This document shows positions 20,401-31,500 of a stretch of DNA of 55,232 bases, one piece after another (within the stretch, counting starts at the first letter, position 1; each line of letters begins with the position of its first letter). A model generated the notes under the pieces. The model had not been told where the DNA came from and made no database searches. It worked only from the letters and a program-made list of their open reading frames with translations. Source of the DNA: Williamsia sp. Its GTDB lineage: Bacteria > Actinomycetota > Actinomycetes > Mycobacteriales > Mycobacteriaceae. Where the stretch lies: the NCBI RefSeq assembly GCF_016462415.1, contig NZ_JAEMTF010000005.1, positions 47,148-102,379 on the forward strand, read 5' to 3'. The translations under genes were made by a program, and so were the position numbers.

Positions 20401-22587
20401 CCGGCACCGGGTGAGGTCCTGGTCCCGCAGCACGTCGTCGACGCCGCCGCCCGTGCGCTGCCCGCCTACCTGGTCCCGCGCACTGTCGCCGTCCTCGACG
20501 AGTTCCCGCTGACCACCGTCGGCAAGATCGACCGGTCGGCGCTGCCGCCGGTGACGTTGACGGTGTCGCCGGATTCGGTGGCCCCTCGCAGCCAGCTCGA
20601 GTCGGTCGTGGCCGGCGTGTTCGCCCAGGTGCTCGGGGTCGACACGGTCGGGGTGTACGACAACTTCTTCGCCGCGGGCGGGAACTCGTTGTCGGCGACC
20701 AAGGTGGTCGCACGGCTGGAGACCCTGCTGGACCGACGGATCTCGGTACGGACGCTGCTCGAGAACCCGACCGTGGCCACGCTGGTGGGCGCGGTCACCA
20801 CCGCCGACGTCCGCGGCCCCGTCGCCCCGCCGCTGACGGTGCGTCCTCGTTCCGAGGTCGTCCCGGTCTCCGGCGTGCAGCGCAGCATGTGGCTGGTCAA
20901 CCGGGCCGACCCGGACTCGGCGTCCTACAACGTCTCCCTCGCGCTGCGGTTGACCGGCGCGGTCGATGTGCCCGCACTGCGCGCCGCCATCACCGACCTC
21001 GTGCGGCGTCGCGAGACCCTGCGGACGACGTATCCGCTGCTCGGGGGCGAACCCGTGCAGATGATCCGTCCCGCCGCCGCGGTGGCCGACGATTTCGTGG
21101 TCCCGCTCGTCGACCTGACCGCCCGGTCCGCGACCTCGACCGACGAGATCCCCGCCGCGATCGCGGCCGTCACCGACCGCGGCTTCGACCTCACCACCGG
21201 CATCCCGGTCCGGGCCGCGGTGGTACGGGTCGGTCCCGACGATCACCTGTTGGTGTTCGTGGTGCACCACATCAGCGCGGACGGTGCCTCGCTGATGCCG
21301 CTGGCCCGCGACCTCGTCGACGGCTACACCGCGCACCTCGCCGGCCGGACGATCACGCGGGCACCCCTCCCGCTGAACTACGCGGACTGGGTCGTGTGGC
21401 AACGCGAGCGGCTCGCTGCGGTCGACGCCGACGGCGCGACGCACGCCGATCGTCAACTGGCGTACTGGACCCGACGCCTGGCCGGAGCCCCGGACCGCAT
21501 CGGCCTGCCCACCGACCGGCCACGCCCCACGACCCCGGGTTCCGGCGGTGACGTGCTGGACTTCGAGATCCCGGCGCCGGTCGTCGATGCACTGAAGTCC
21601 ATTGCGCGCGAACACAACAGCACCCTGTTCATGGTCGTCCACGCCGCGTTCGCGGTGCTGATGTCGCGGCTGTCGGGGCACGACGACGTGGTCGTCGGGA
21701 CGCCGTACGCCGGGCGGGACGACGAGACCCTCGACGACATGGTCGGCATGTTCGTCAACACCCTGGCCCTGCGTACCCGGGTGCGGTCGGGGGAGGGCTT
21801 TGATGACCTGCTGCACCGGGTGCGCGGGGAGGATCTCGCCGACATGGCCCACGCCGACGTCGCGTTCGACGAGATCGTGTCGCGGGTGGTCGCCTCGCCC
21901 ACCGGTTCGCACAACCCGGTGTTCCAGGTCATGTTCGCGTTCCAGAACATCGTCTTCCCGACCGTCGAGCTCGACGGTCTGCGGATCACCCCGGAACCGC
22001 TGACGTCGGTGGCGGCCAAGGTCGACCTCGAGTTCATGCTGTTCCCGGTCGATCCGAGCGGCGCCGACCGCGGCGGCGCGATGGCGGGTCGGGTGATCTT
22101 CGCGACCGATCTGTACGACGCGCCCACGGTCGACCGCATCGTCGCCCGCTACGGGCAGGTGCTGCGGGCGGTGGCCTCGGACCCGACGCGCATCGTCGGC
22201 GACATCGACATCGCGCTCGACCACCCGACCGATGCCGCGGTCCTGCTCGGGGCCATCGAGGAGTCGGCGGCCGGGACGGGCAGCGATCCGGCCGACCTCG
22301 CGCACGTGGTGGCCGAGGCCACCGCGATCGATCCCGACGCGACAGCCGTCGAGTACGGCGGCGTCGCGGTCAGCTTCGCCGAGATCGATTCGATGGCAAC
22401 GGCACTGATGATGACGCTGCCCGACGGCGACGCGTACGGTGCACTCACCATGGCCCTGACCGCAGTGGTTCCCGAGATCGCCGACGACGGTGCCGAGGTC
22501 CTCGACGCCGCGCTGGATCAGCTGCAGGTCAATGCGTGCCGGATCGTCGGCGCCGCGACGGCTCCGGAAACGGCCGACCGGGCGTGA
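14440..22587 (+). CDS. Non-ribosomal peptide synthetase 1, C-A-T-C-A-T-C plus A-like stub
   Basis: This 2,715-aa cytosolic assembly-line enzyme builds the first residues of a peptide on carrier-bound phosphopantetheine. Domain order: C1 (residues about 23-450, HHIAFDG at 156-162), A1 (about 474-967, FTSGSTG at 617), T1 (Ser1010), C2 (about 1064-1500, HHIAADG at 1211), A2 (about 1551-2041, FTSGSTG at 1700), T2 (Ser2083), C3 (about 2137-2592, HHISADG at 2276), then an A-domain-like stub (about 2621-2715). A1 and C1 resemble EntF, the serine-activating enterobactin synthetase. The ATG at 14440 gives a normal start just before C1; a purine-rich GGGAG is 16 bases upstream, so the start is less certain than the rest. 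An in-frame ATG at 14242 adds 66 cysteine- and arginine-rich residues with no family match. The protein ends after a C domain, so its third module is completed by the next protein, which starts in a GTGA overlap. Confidence 0.93.
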   Translation: MGAPSNGGRATDGERVAGLTTGPIPLTAAQRGMWFAERLHADYSVTVAHYLDIRDEGRPLDHDLFCAAVLEAARSLESAFTRIVVVDDVPMQWVDPSVDFRVVPLDMRSEPDPVAAARAWMDADHRRPMDLETDRVAISALIRVADDRCFWYLRGHHIAFDGFSALTSLHEAVHRYNAMLAGAEHVPPARASLAEISADDVKYAQSTRRQTDREHWVARVADLPEGPTLSRRATNAPLSPANVMASTRISRARQDLLDATAAAGNTSAAALLTAAFAAYLSRMTGVDDVVLSLPVTGRASARVKRGSGMVANMLPVRIDGVVGATGRELIAQVQLELTGALRHQRFRYEDIRLAAGMADATAASFGPIVNLVFFDRRIEIDGARADYHILSSGTLDDLRINLYQSSPGECLVVDLHGNPNLYDQDELDTHLERFLLLVDRLLGSPDTPIADLSVLLDGERDALLAQGRGARRADTPGEHLLAGFEAQVAATPDAVAIEAPDVTLSYRGFADLRTDLAQRLRHDGVVPGDRVVVALDRGVAQVAAVYAVLTLGAVYVPVDPTDPRERRDAIEAGVGARLRIDAAYLTSIGVDPTRPAPASTGSAELVVAPGAAAYVIFTSGSTGTPKGVEVGHRAVLNRLDWMQDDHRIDGTDAVLHKTPTTFDVSVWELFWPLRTGARMVIARPGGHRDPDHLHDLMAARGVTVAHFVPSMLDVYLDVVSADGRATSLPASVRTVFTSGEALGAATAARLLGSSTAELVNLYGPTEAAVDVTAHRVAAGVDPVPIGRPVAETEVYVLDASLRPVPAGVAGELYLAGRQLANGYVGAPGITADRFVANPFDGTGARMYRTGDLVRWNDIGEIDYLGRTDLQVKIRGRRVELGEIESVLASLPGVEAAAVLARSDLGPAVTLVAYVRGDADVLDVDMIADRCRRRLPSHMVPTAVVVLDDFPVTSSGKLNRRALPAPVLRSDTPHREAESAVEIALADLIRGLLRVERVGMRDNIFALGADSLIAARLVSVARTEHRLAVDLADVFDSPSIGELAARTQPVADVDAAAPSLPRPASIPLSHAQTRLWFINRMDPSAPTYNMSGAVRLGPDVDVAAFAAAVRDVVERHAILRTVFPSVDGEPVQQVLEMDAVAPGLDAQILDGRVVDAQGLDERVASTVNAESAVAALIGTGFDLEHEIGFRAHLLPSTGPGATSEPIAVLVVHHIAADGQSLRPLIGDLRHAYDRRRAGGVPEFSPLPIDFAEVALRQQARLGGLADPTPVLIDGLEFWRRELDGAPGLLTLPTDRPRPQVADGRGAHVDTALDADLSAGIRSLATHLAVTPFAVLHTGLAVVLSRLAGTDDVSIGSAVAGRDDPATADMVGMFVNTVVLRSRIRPAQSVADLVTSSHRGIAGAMAHAEVPFERVVDALAPQRSSGYAPLFQVALTMQSDPLAGVADRSDIDAGPDARVPAAKYDLTVTITEPAEGTSTRGYAIEINYATALFDESTIRTLGDHLRRVLGAIVAAPSAPVGRIGLLDGRDPVVATTSVPSNPQRTLSELLAAGADAADPHAPAVSGAVSITWAVFESRTNELARELISRGVGPGQVVAISIGRSHHSVMAVVAVAKTGAAFVTIDPRQPDARRAALIADSTATLGLTISDLGTPPSDGRAMTWLAIDEVSFELGLAGHSGSRIHPSELRRPVHTSDLAYLLFTSGSTGRPKAAAVTHAGLADLVATQASVLSCDRTCRVLHVASPSFDVSLFEMIMGLCAGAELVISPPDVFAGPELAALIAGRGVTHAVMTPSALATIAPSEVPTLRIVASAGEQCPPELVTRWAGAGRDLHNFYGPTEATITATTTSAMRVGEPVTIGRAIDGMTTLVLDDWLRPVPAGVAGELYLAGPALGRGYHDRPGLTATRFVANPFDAGATRMYRSGDRVTRTPAGDLIYHGRTDFQIKIRGVRVEPGEIDDVLTSIDGVEAALTVATTAPGGEEVLVSYVTPAPGEVLVPQHVVDAAARALPAYLVPRTVAVLDEFPLTTVGKIDRSALPPVTLTVSPDSVAPRSQLESVVAGVFAQVLGVDTVGVYDNFFAAGGNSLSATKVVARLETLLDRRISVRTLLENPTVATLVGAVTTADVRGPVAPPLTVRPRSEVVPVSGVQRSMWLVNRADPDSASYNVSLALRLTGAVDVPALRAAITDLVRRRETLRTTYPLLGGEPVQMIRPAAAVADDFVVPLVDLTARSATSTDEIPAAIAAVTDRGFDLTTGIPVRAAVVRVGPDDHLLVFVVHHISADGASLMPLARDLVDGYTAHLAGRTITRAPLPLNYADWVVWQRERLAAVDADGATHADRQLAYWTRRLAGAPDRIGLPTDRPRPTTPGSGGDVLDFEIPAPVVDALKSIAREHNSTLFMVVHAAFAVLMSRLSGHDDVVVGTPYAGRDDETLDDMVGMFVNTLALRTRVRSGEGFDDLLHRVRGEDLADMAHADVAFDEIVSRVVASPTGSHNPVFQVMFAFQNIVFPTVELDGLRITPEPLTSVAAKVDLEFMLFPVDPSGADRGGAMAGRVIFATDLYDAPTVDRIVARYGQVLRAVASDPTRIVGDIDIALDHPTDAAVLLGAIEESAAGTGSDPADLAHVVAEATAIDPDATAVEYGGVAVSFAEIDSMATALMMTLPDGDAYGALTMALTAVVPEIADDGAEVLDAALDQLQVNACRIVGAATAPETADRA
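14506..17580 (+). other. NRPS module 1: C1-A1(Ser)-T1, EntF-like initiation module
   Basis: C1 has an intact HHxxxDG although no module precedes it, so it probably condenses an aryl or acyl starter with the first amino acid. Stretches such as SVTVAHY, MQWVD and HHIAFDGFS parallel the C domain of EntF, which accepts dihydroxybenzoate. The A1 code, read by alignment to GrsA positions 235-331, is DVWHFSLVD, the same as EntF serine. T1 has the phosphopantetheine site LGADSL. Confidence 0.85.
17629..20810 (+). other. NRPS module 2: C2-A2-T2
   Basis: C2 is catalytically intact (HHIAADG). The A2 code reads DVFVAAFIT, which I cannot match to a known amino acid. A-domain core motifs are complete, including the A10 lysine in [11 protein letters not shown]. 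The T2 serine lies in GGNSL. Confidence 0.85.
20845..22584 (+). other. C3 condensation domain followed by A-domain-like C-terminal stub
   Basis: C3 (HHISADG) should join residue 2 to residue 3, but A3 and T3 are on the next protein. After C3, about 95 residues (22300-22584) begin like an A domain ([21 protein letters not shown]) and then diverge with no A2-A10 motifs. It is a plausible docking element or a vestige of a lost A domain. Confidence 0.75.
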
Positions 22588-25500
22588 GCGCGATCGATTC
22601 CGAACCACCCCAGGCGCCACCACGGCACCGTCCTCGTCCGTCCACCCAGCGGCTCGTCGCACTCGCGGCGTCGATCGCACCCACCCGGGTGGCGTTCGAC
22701 GGTGCCCGCGCACCCGTCACCTTCTCCGACCTCCGGGCCAAGATCGACGCGACGGTGGCGATGTTGGCCCCGAGGGGAATCGACGCCGAGGCGGGCGTCG
22801 GGGTGGCGGTCACCGGGCTGCTGCCGCGCGGCGGTCTCGCGCCCGCGGAGGTCGCCGCCGCGACCACCGCCACCGTCGCTCTGATCCGGTCGACGGCAAA
22901 CGAGATCGCCGGGACCTCGGACTGGGAATCGGTGGCGGGTCGGTTCCGGTCGGCGGTGCACCGACATCCCGGGCGGACCGCGGTCACCGACATTGACGGC
23001 ACGACGCTGACCTACCGTGAGCTCGACGAACGCTCGGACCGACTGGCGGCGGGACTGGTCGCGGCCGGAGCCGGCCCGGAGATCCTCGTCGGCGTGGCGC
23101 TGCCACGGACGGCCGAGCTGATCGTCGCCCTCGTCGCGGTGGTGAAGTCGGGTGCGGCGTACCTCCCGCTCGACCGCTCGCACCCGCTGGCGCGTCTACA
23201 CGGCATCGTCACCGATGCCGAGCCGCTGCTCATCGTGACCGACGCCGAGACGCCGGCGTCGTGGGAACGACTGGGGGTGCCGCTGCGGACCGTCGACGAC
23301 CTCGACGGCCCGGCTGTTCCCGACGCCGGCGTCGCGCTGCCGCAGCGGATCGACGGCCGACACCCGGCCTACGTCATGTACACCTCGGGGTCCACCGGCA
23401 ACCCGAAGGGCGTCGTCGTCACCCACGACGCCGTCGTCACCCTGCTCGAGGGGCTCGACGAGATCTACGACGCCTCCGCCGACGACGTGTGGTCGATGTT
23501 CGCGTCCTACGCCTTCGACGTCTCGGTCGGCGAGATCTGGACGGCCCTGACCACCGGTGGGCGACTGGTGGTCCTCGACCACGTGACGACGCGCTCGCCC
23601 GACGATTTCGTGGCCGCCCTCGAGCGGGAACAGGTCACGATCATCAACCTGACGCCGTCGGCGTTCTACCAACTCGCCGCCGCCCTGCGCGATCCCGCCG
23701 CCGGCCGGTTGGCGCGATCGGTGCGTCGGATGATCTTCGCCGGTGAGCTCCTCGACGTCGAGCAGGTCCGTCGATGGCACTCCGATCGACTCGCCCTCGA
23801 CGGCGAACCCGGGCCGCAGCTGAACAACATGTACGGCCCCACCGAGACCACCGTCTACATGACCCGTCGCGAGATGAACGCCGAGTTCGTCTCGCAGGCA
23901 ACCGCATCCGACATCGGCACCGCGATCCCGGGTAGCGAGGTCCACGTCCTCGACGCGCGTCTGCGGCCGGTTCCCGACGGGGTGCCCGGTGAGGTCTATG
24001 TCGCGGGCCCCCAGGTCGTCCGCGGATACCTCGCGCGCACCGATCTCACCGCCGGTCGGTTCGTCGCCAACCCGTTCACCGACAACGGCGAGCGGATGTA
24101 CCGCACCGGCGATGTCGTCCTCGTTCGCGGCGACTCGTATGAATTCCTCGGCCGCAGTGACGATCAGGTCAAGCTTCGCGGCTACCGGATCGAGCTGGGG
24201 GAGGTCGAGGCGGCCCTGCTCGCCACCGACGGTGTCGGGGCCGCGGCCGCGGCCATCCGGCAGCGCGGCGATCTGCCCGAACAGCTCGTCGGTTATGTGG
24301 TCGCCGCGCCGGCGACCGGCGGCGACCTCGACGTCGCGTCCGTACGCGCAGCGGTGGCCACGCGGGTGCCGGACTACATGGTCCCCGACGTCGTCATGGC
24401 TCTCGACCGACTCCCGTTGAACGTCAACGGCAAACTCGACCGCGCAGCCCTGCCGGTGCCGCAGGCTCTCACCCACGACGACGCGGAGCCGGCCGCGTCC
24501 GACGCCGAGAGCGCACTGGCGGACCTGTTCGCCGAGGTCCTCGAGATGGACCGGGTGGGGGTCACCACCTCGCTGTTCGATCTCGGGGGCAACTCGCTCG
24601 TGGCCGCGCGGATCGCCGCCCGTAGCGCCGACGCCCTCGACATCGTCGTGACCGTCCGCGACATCTTCGAGGCCCCCAGCGTCCGGGCGCTCGCCGGGCG
24701 ACTCGCCGCGCGCTCCCACGTCGAGCGACCACCGCTGGTGGCCACCGACCACGACGGTCCGGTGCCGCTGTCGGATGCGCAGCGCCGCATCTGGTTCCTG
24801 GCCGAACTCGACCCGCAGAGCGCGGGCTACAACATCCCGCTGGTGCTGCGGTTCCGCGGCGACCTCGACGTCGCCGCGCTCGATCGCGCGCTGCGCGACG
24901 TCATCGATCGCCACGCGGTGCTGCGCACGCGGTTCGCGACGACCGACGGTGTGCCCGAACAGGTGGTGCTGCCGGTCGGGGACCACCATCCCGACGTGGC
25001 GATCGACCCGCCGATCGACCTGCGCCACCACGACCCCACGTCGCGGACGGAGGCCATCCGGGCGATCGTGGACGCCGGGTTCGACCTCGCGGTCGCGCCG
25101 CCGCTGCGGGCGCGGTTGGTCCGCGTCGCCGATCTGGAGTTCGTGTTCGTCGTCGTCGCCCACCACGTCATCAGCGACGGCGGGTCGTTCGGGCCGCTCG
25201 CGCGTGACCTGATGACCGCCTACCGGGCGCGCTGGAACGGCGCGGAACCGGACTTCGCGCCGCTGCCGGTGCAGTACGCCGACTACACGCGCTGGCAGCG
25301 CGCGGTGCTCGGGGACGACTCCGACCCGACGTCCCTCGCCGCGCAGCAGCTGCGTTTCTGGTCCGAGCAACTCGACGGCATCCCCGAGCTGATCGACCTC
25401 CCGCTGGACCGCCCACGCCCCGCGGTGGCCTCCGGTGTCGGCGCGGAGTACGCCTTCGTCGTCGACGCCACGACGGCGGCGGGGCTGCGCCGCGTCGCCG

Positions 25501-28500
25501 AGGAGTGCGGCGCAACGATGTTCATGGCCGTCCACGCGGTGTTCGCCGTGCTGCTCGCGCGGTCGGGGACCACCGACGACGTCGTGATCGGCACCGCGAT
25601 CCACGGACGTGGCTCGGCCGAACTCGACGACCTGATCGGCATGTTCGTCAACACCCTCGTCCTGCGCACCCCCGTCGACAGGGGCGAGGGATTCGCTGAC
25701 CTGCTGAACCGCGTGCGCACCACCGACATCGCCGCTCTCGACGCGACCGAGGTCACCTTCGAGCGGCTGGTCGACCACCTCGACCCGGAGCGCTCCGCCG
25801 CGCACGCACCGCTGTTCCAGGTGGCGTTGGCTTTCCAAGACGATCAGCAGGTCCGTTTCGACCTGCCCGGGCTGACCGTCGCCGGCGTCGACACCGAGGT
25901 CACCACGACCAAGTTCGACCTCCAGCTCACCGTCTCCGAGGGCGCCCACCCGCACGACGGGGACGACGACGGCGCCCTGTCGGCGGTGTTCACCTACGGC
26001 ACCGCCCTGTTCGACGAGTCGACGATCGCCGAACTCGCGCGGCGGCTGGCCGCCGTGATCGCCGCGGTCGGAACCGATCCGAGCCGCCCGGTCGGTGACA
26101 TCGACGTCCTCTCGCCCGAGGAGTCCGTGGCGCTGACGACCGCGGCGGGACCGGCCGAGGTCACCCCCCGGACCCTGCCTGCGATCTTCGCCGACGCCGT
26201 CGCGACACACCCGGACGGGATCGCGATCAGTGCCGCCGGTGTCGAGCTCACCTACTCGGAGCTGGCGGCACGGGCGAACGACGTTGCCGCCGTGCTGCAC
26301 TCGGCCGGGGTCCGGGCCGGTGTCCCGGTGGGGCTGGCGGTCGGTCGGTCGGTCGAGGCGATGATCGGATTCTGGGGCATCGCGGTGGCGGGTGCCGCGG
26401 TCGTCCCGATCGACACCGCCTCCCCGCCCGGACGCATCGGGTCGATGATCGCCGACGCGGATCTGCGCGTCGGACTGACCACCGCGGCGACGCGCGCGGA
26501 GCTGCCGACGTCGGTGGAGTGGTTCGACCTCGATACGCTCTCGACGACCGCCGAGCACGGCGAGACCGGTTGGCCGCAACCGCGTCTCGACGACATCGCG
26601 TACGTCATCTTCACGTCCGGGTCGACCGGTCGACCCAAGGGTGTCGCCGTCACCCACCGCGGACTCGGCGATGTCGTCGCCGAGATCGCCGACCGCTTCG
26701 ACGTGACCCCCACCTCGCGGGTGCTCCAGTTCGCGTCCCCGAGTTTCGACGCGTCGGTCTTCGAGGTGCTCTTCGCCGTCACATCGGCCTCGACCCAGGT
26801 GATCGCGCCGCCGTCGATCTACGGCGGCGAGGAACTCGCGCGTCTGCTCGACGAGGAACACATCACCCACGCGTTCATGACCCCGGCCGCCCTGGCCACC
26901 GTCGACTCCCGCGGGCTGGACGACCTGCAGGTCGTCTGCGTGGCCGGCGACGTCTGCGCACCGGAGTTGGTGCGCCGGTGGAGCCGCGGTCGGCGGATGT
27001 TCAATCTGTACGGGCCCTCCGAGACCACCATCTGGAGCACCTCGACGCCACCGATGGCGGCCGACGGGCCCGTCCGGATCGGTGCACCGATCACCGGGGT
27101 GCGCGTCGCGGTCCTCGACGACCGACTGCGCCCGGTGCCCGCAGGAGTCACCGGCGAGCTGTACATCTCCGGATCATCGCTGGCGAGAGGCTATCTCGGC
27201 GCACCGGGGCAGACCGCGGGCCGGTTCGTCGCCGACCCGTCCGGCGCGCCGGGGGAGCGGATGTACCGGACCGGTGACCTGGTCCGGTGGCGTCGCGCCG
27301 GCGACCGGTCGGCCGACGCGTGGGAGCTGGAGTTCGCCGGCCGCAGCGATTTCCAGCTGAAGGTCCGCGGGTTCCGCGTCGAACTCGGCGAGATCGACAT
27401 CGCCCTCGGCGAGCAGCCCGGAGTCGAGTTCGCCGCCACGCTCGGTGTCGATGACCCGGCCTCCGGGACGACGGCGATGGCGTCCTACGTCTATCCACGC
27501 GTCGGGCACACCCTCGACGCCCGCGCGCTGCGCGCCGGACTGTCGGATCGTCTGCCCGCGCACATGATCCCCGCGTCGATCACCGTGCTCGACGGGGTGC
27601 CGCTGACGTCGGCGGGCAAGCTCGACCGCGCCGCCCTGCGCACCCTCGCCCGCGAGCCGGTCGCGGCCGGGGGTGACGATCACGTCCCGCCCGCCACCGA
27701 TGTCGAGCGCGTCATCGCCGATGTGTTCGCCGACGTCCTCGGCGCCGATCACGTGTCGGTCACCGAGGACTACTTCGACCTGGGCGGCAACTCGCTGTCG
27801 GCCACCCGGGTGACCGCGCGCGTCGGCTCGGCGCTGGGTGTCACCGTCCGGGTCCGCGACCTCTTCGACGCCCCGTCCGTCCGCGCCCTGGCGCAGCGGC
27901 TCGACACCCGGGAGCGGGACACCGCACGACCCGAACTACGGCGCCGCCCGCGTCCCGAGACCATCCCGCTGTCGTTCGCGCAGCGGCGCATGTGGTTCAT
28001 CAACCAGTTCGACACCTCCTCGGCCGGCTACAACATCCCGGTCACGGTGCGTCTGCGCGGACCGCTCGACGCCGACGCGATGGCCCGCGCACTCGCCGAC
28101 GTCGTCGAACGCCACGAGGTCCTGCGCACGATCTACCCGGCCCAGACCACCACTGCCCAGACCACCACTCCCCAGACCGCTTCGGGGAATGCCGGTTCCG
28201 GCGAACCCGCGCAGCGCATCCTCGACCCGATGACCGCCCGCGCGGCGCTCGACTGGGCCGCCGCCGACGCCGACGAGGCCCGCGAGCACCGCAACCAGGG
28301 CTTCGATGTCAGCGTCGACCTGCCGATCCGGGCCCGCCTGGCCCGCGTCGGCGACGACGACCACCTCCTGGTCATCGTCGCCCACCACATCGCCTTCGAC
28401 GGTGAGTCGGCGCCGGTGTTGGCCCGCGACCTGGCCACCGCCTACGCCGCACGGGTCGCGGGGGCGGCGCCGGAATGGACCCCGCCGCAGATCCAGTACG

Positions 28501-31500
28501 CCGACTACGCGCTATGGCAACGGGACCTGCTGGGCGACGCATCCGACCCCGACTCGGAGATGGCTCGGGCGCTCACCCACTGGACCTCACATCTCGCGCA
28601 CCTGCCGGACATGCTGCGACTGCCCTTCGATCACCCACGTCCGGCCGTACCGACCATGCGCAGCGGGACCGTCGAGTTCACCGTTCCCGCCGCCACCCGC
28701 GCCATGCTGCGCCGGCTCGCGCAGGCGCACGACGCGACGCTGTTCATGGTCACCCACGCCGCGCTCGCCGCTCTGCTGGCGCGGGTGTCGTCGACCGGCG
28801 ACATCGCCGTGGCCACCCCGGTCGCCGGACGTGGTGCGGCCGAACTCGACTCGCTGATCGGCATGTTCGTCAACACCCTGGTGTTGCGCACCGAGGTGGA
28901 TCCGTCCGCGGGTGTCGACGAGCTGATCGCGCAGGCCCGGCGGGTCGACCTCGACGCCTTCGCCCACGCCGAGGCGCCGTTCGAGCGCGTGGTCGACGCG
29001 GTCGACCCGGTGCGCTCGGAGTCCTTCGAACCCCTCGCGCAGGTGCTCTTCGTCTACGACGCCGCGGCCCCGCTCGCGGCCCGCATCGGCGAGATCGAGA
29101 TCGAACTCGAGGCCCCCGGCGACGACGCGGCCAAGTTCGACCTGACCGTCGGTGTCACCGACGGCCTGACCGCCGACGCGGACATGACCGGCGTGATGAT
29201 CTACGCCGCCGACCTGTTCGACCGGCCGACCGTGCAGGCCTTCGTCGACGCGTTCGTCCGCATCCTCACCGCCTTCGGCCGGACACAGAACGGCATGGGC
29301 GGGCCGGTCGGGGCGGTCGGCGACATCGCGATCCTGCCCCCCGAGGCAGTCGGCGCGCAGACGGCGGCCGCGACCGGCGAGCTCGTCGACCTGCCCGCGA
29401 CCACCCTCCCGGACGCGACACACGGCTTCGGCTCGGCCCATCCCGACCTCGTCGCACTCGTGACCGACGACCGCACCGTCACCCACGGTGAGTTCGGGAT
29501 GCGGGTCGCGCACCTCGCCCGCGACCTCGTCGACGCCGGGATCGGGCCCGAGATCGCGGTCGCGGTGTGCATCCCGCGGTCGATCGAGATGCTGATCGCG
29601 GTCCACGCCGTCCTCGCGGCCGGCGGCCAGTACGTTCCCGTCGACCCCGACGCACCGGCCGACCGCGCCGAGCACATGCTCGCCACCGCCGCCGCGCAGG
29701 TCGTGCTGTCCGCACCGGGAGCCCCACCGCGAGCCGTGGCGACGACGGGATTGCGCCGCATCGTCGTCGACGCCGCCGCCGCTCTCGACGCCGGATCGGC
29801 TCGTGCGACTCCTCTCACCGACGCCGACCGGGTCTCACCGCTGCGTCCGGACCATCCCGCCTACACGTTGTTCACCTCCGGCTCGACGGGACGGCCGAAG
29901 GGCGTGACGGTGTCGCACCGCGCCGTGCTCAACCGTCTGCGGTGGGGTCTGTCGACCTTCCCCATCGACGACTCCGACGCCGTCGTCCTCAAGACCCCGT
30001 ACACGTTCGACGTCTCGGTGCCGGAGCTGTTCGCGCCGCTGATGGCCGGTGCGCGACTGGTCATCGCCCGCCCCGACGGTCACACCGACCCCGATTACCT
30101 CGTCGACCTGCTGGCGCGCGAGCGCGTGACGTCGGTCCACTTCGTCCCGTCGATGCTGTCGGTGTTCCTCGACGTCGTCGACCCCGCCCGCCTCGCCCGG
30201 CTCACCTCTCTGCGCTACCTGTTCGCCTCCGGTGAGGCGCTGTCGGCGTCGGTGGCGCGGGCCGCTCGTCGGGTGCTGCCGTGGGCGGCGCTGCACGACC
30301 TGTTCGGTCCGACCGAGGCCGCGGTCGAGGTGGCGCACCAGCCGCTCGATGTCGTGGGGGAGACGGTGCCGATCGGCCGGCCGGTGTGGAACACGCAGAC
30401 CCTCGTCCTCGACCCCCGGCTGCAGATCGTGCCCGCCGGCGTGGTCGGTGAGCTGTACCTCGGTGGCCCCCAGCTCGCGCGCGGCTACGCGGGCCGGCCG
30501 GATCTGTCCGCCGAGCGTTTCGTCGCCAGCCCGTTCGGGGTGGGCGGGGCCGGCGGGGAACGGCTCTACCGCACCGGCGACCTGGTGCGGCGCAACGCCT
30601 CCGGAGAGCTCGAATACCTCGGTCGTTCCGACTTCCAGGTCAAGCTGCGCGGCCAGCGCATCGAACTCGGTGAGATCGAGGCGGTGCTCGCCGGCGCGGA
30701 CGGCGTCGTCCACGCCGCCGCCGCGGTGGTGTCCGGACCGGGTGGGACCGATCATCTCGTCGCCTACCTCGCCGGCCGCTCGGGCGGCGACCTCGCAACG
30801 ATCGGCGCCGACGACCTCGTCGCACGTGCCCGTGCCGCGGTGGATTCCGCTCTGCCGGAGTACATGCGGCCGACGGTGTGGACCGTTCTCGACGACGTCC
30901 CGCTCAGTGCGGCGGGCAAACTCGACCGACGGGGCCTGCCCGCCCCCGACTTCGGCCGCGGTGTCGGCGCCGACGAGGCGATCGTCGAGCCGGCCACCGA
31001 CGACGAGCGGGTGATCGCCGAGGTGTTCGCCGGGGTGCTCGGCGCCGACCGCGTCTCGGTGACGGCCTCGTTCTTCGCACTCGGTGGCGACTCGATCATG
31101 TCCATCCGACTCACCTCGCTGCTCCGTGCGGCCGGCTACTCGGTGACCCCGCGCGACATCTTCACCGCGCGCACCGTGCGGGCGCTGGCCCGGGTGGCGG
31201 GCACACACGGCCACGCCCCGCTCGACGAATACGACGGTGGCGCAGTCGGACCGGTGTCGATGACCCCCGCGGTGGCCTGGATGCTCGACCTCGCCGACCG
31301 TTCGGAGGACTTCGACGACTTCTCCCAGTCGACGGTGCTCGCGCTCCCGGACGACGCCGACACCGACGCCGTGCGGGCGGTGATCACCGCGGTCGTCGCC
31401 GCGCACCCGATGCTGACCGCGTCCCTGCGGTCTGACGACGGCGAATGGACGCTGACCGCGGGCGCCGGAGACCCCGATGACGTCGTCGTGCGGATCGAGG

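Noticed and set aside
22300-22890. Frameshift between the two NRPS genes joining one broken A domain
   Set aside because: The two stubs both correspond to the N-terminal part of an A domain, so they cannot be halves of one domain, and the GTGA overlap is a clean coupled start. Loss of a domain remains possible as history.
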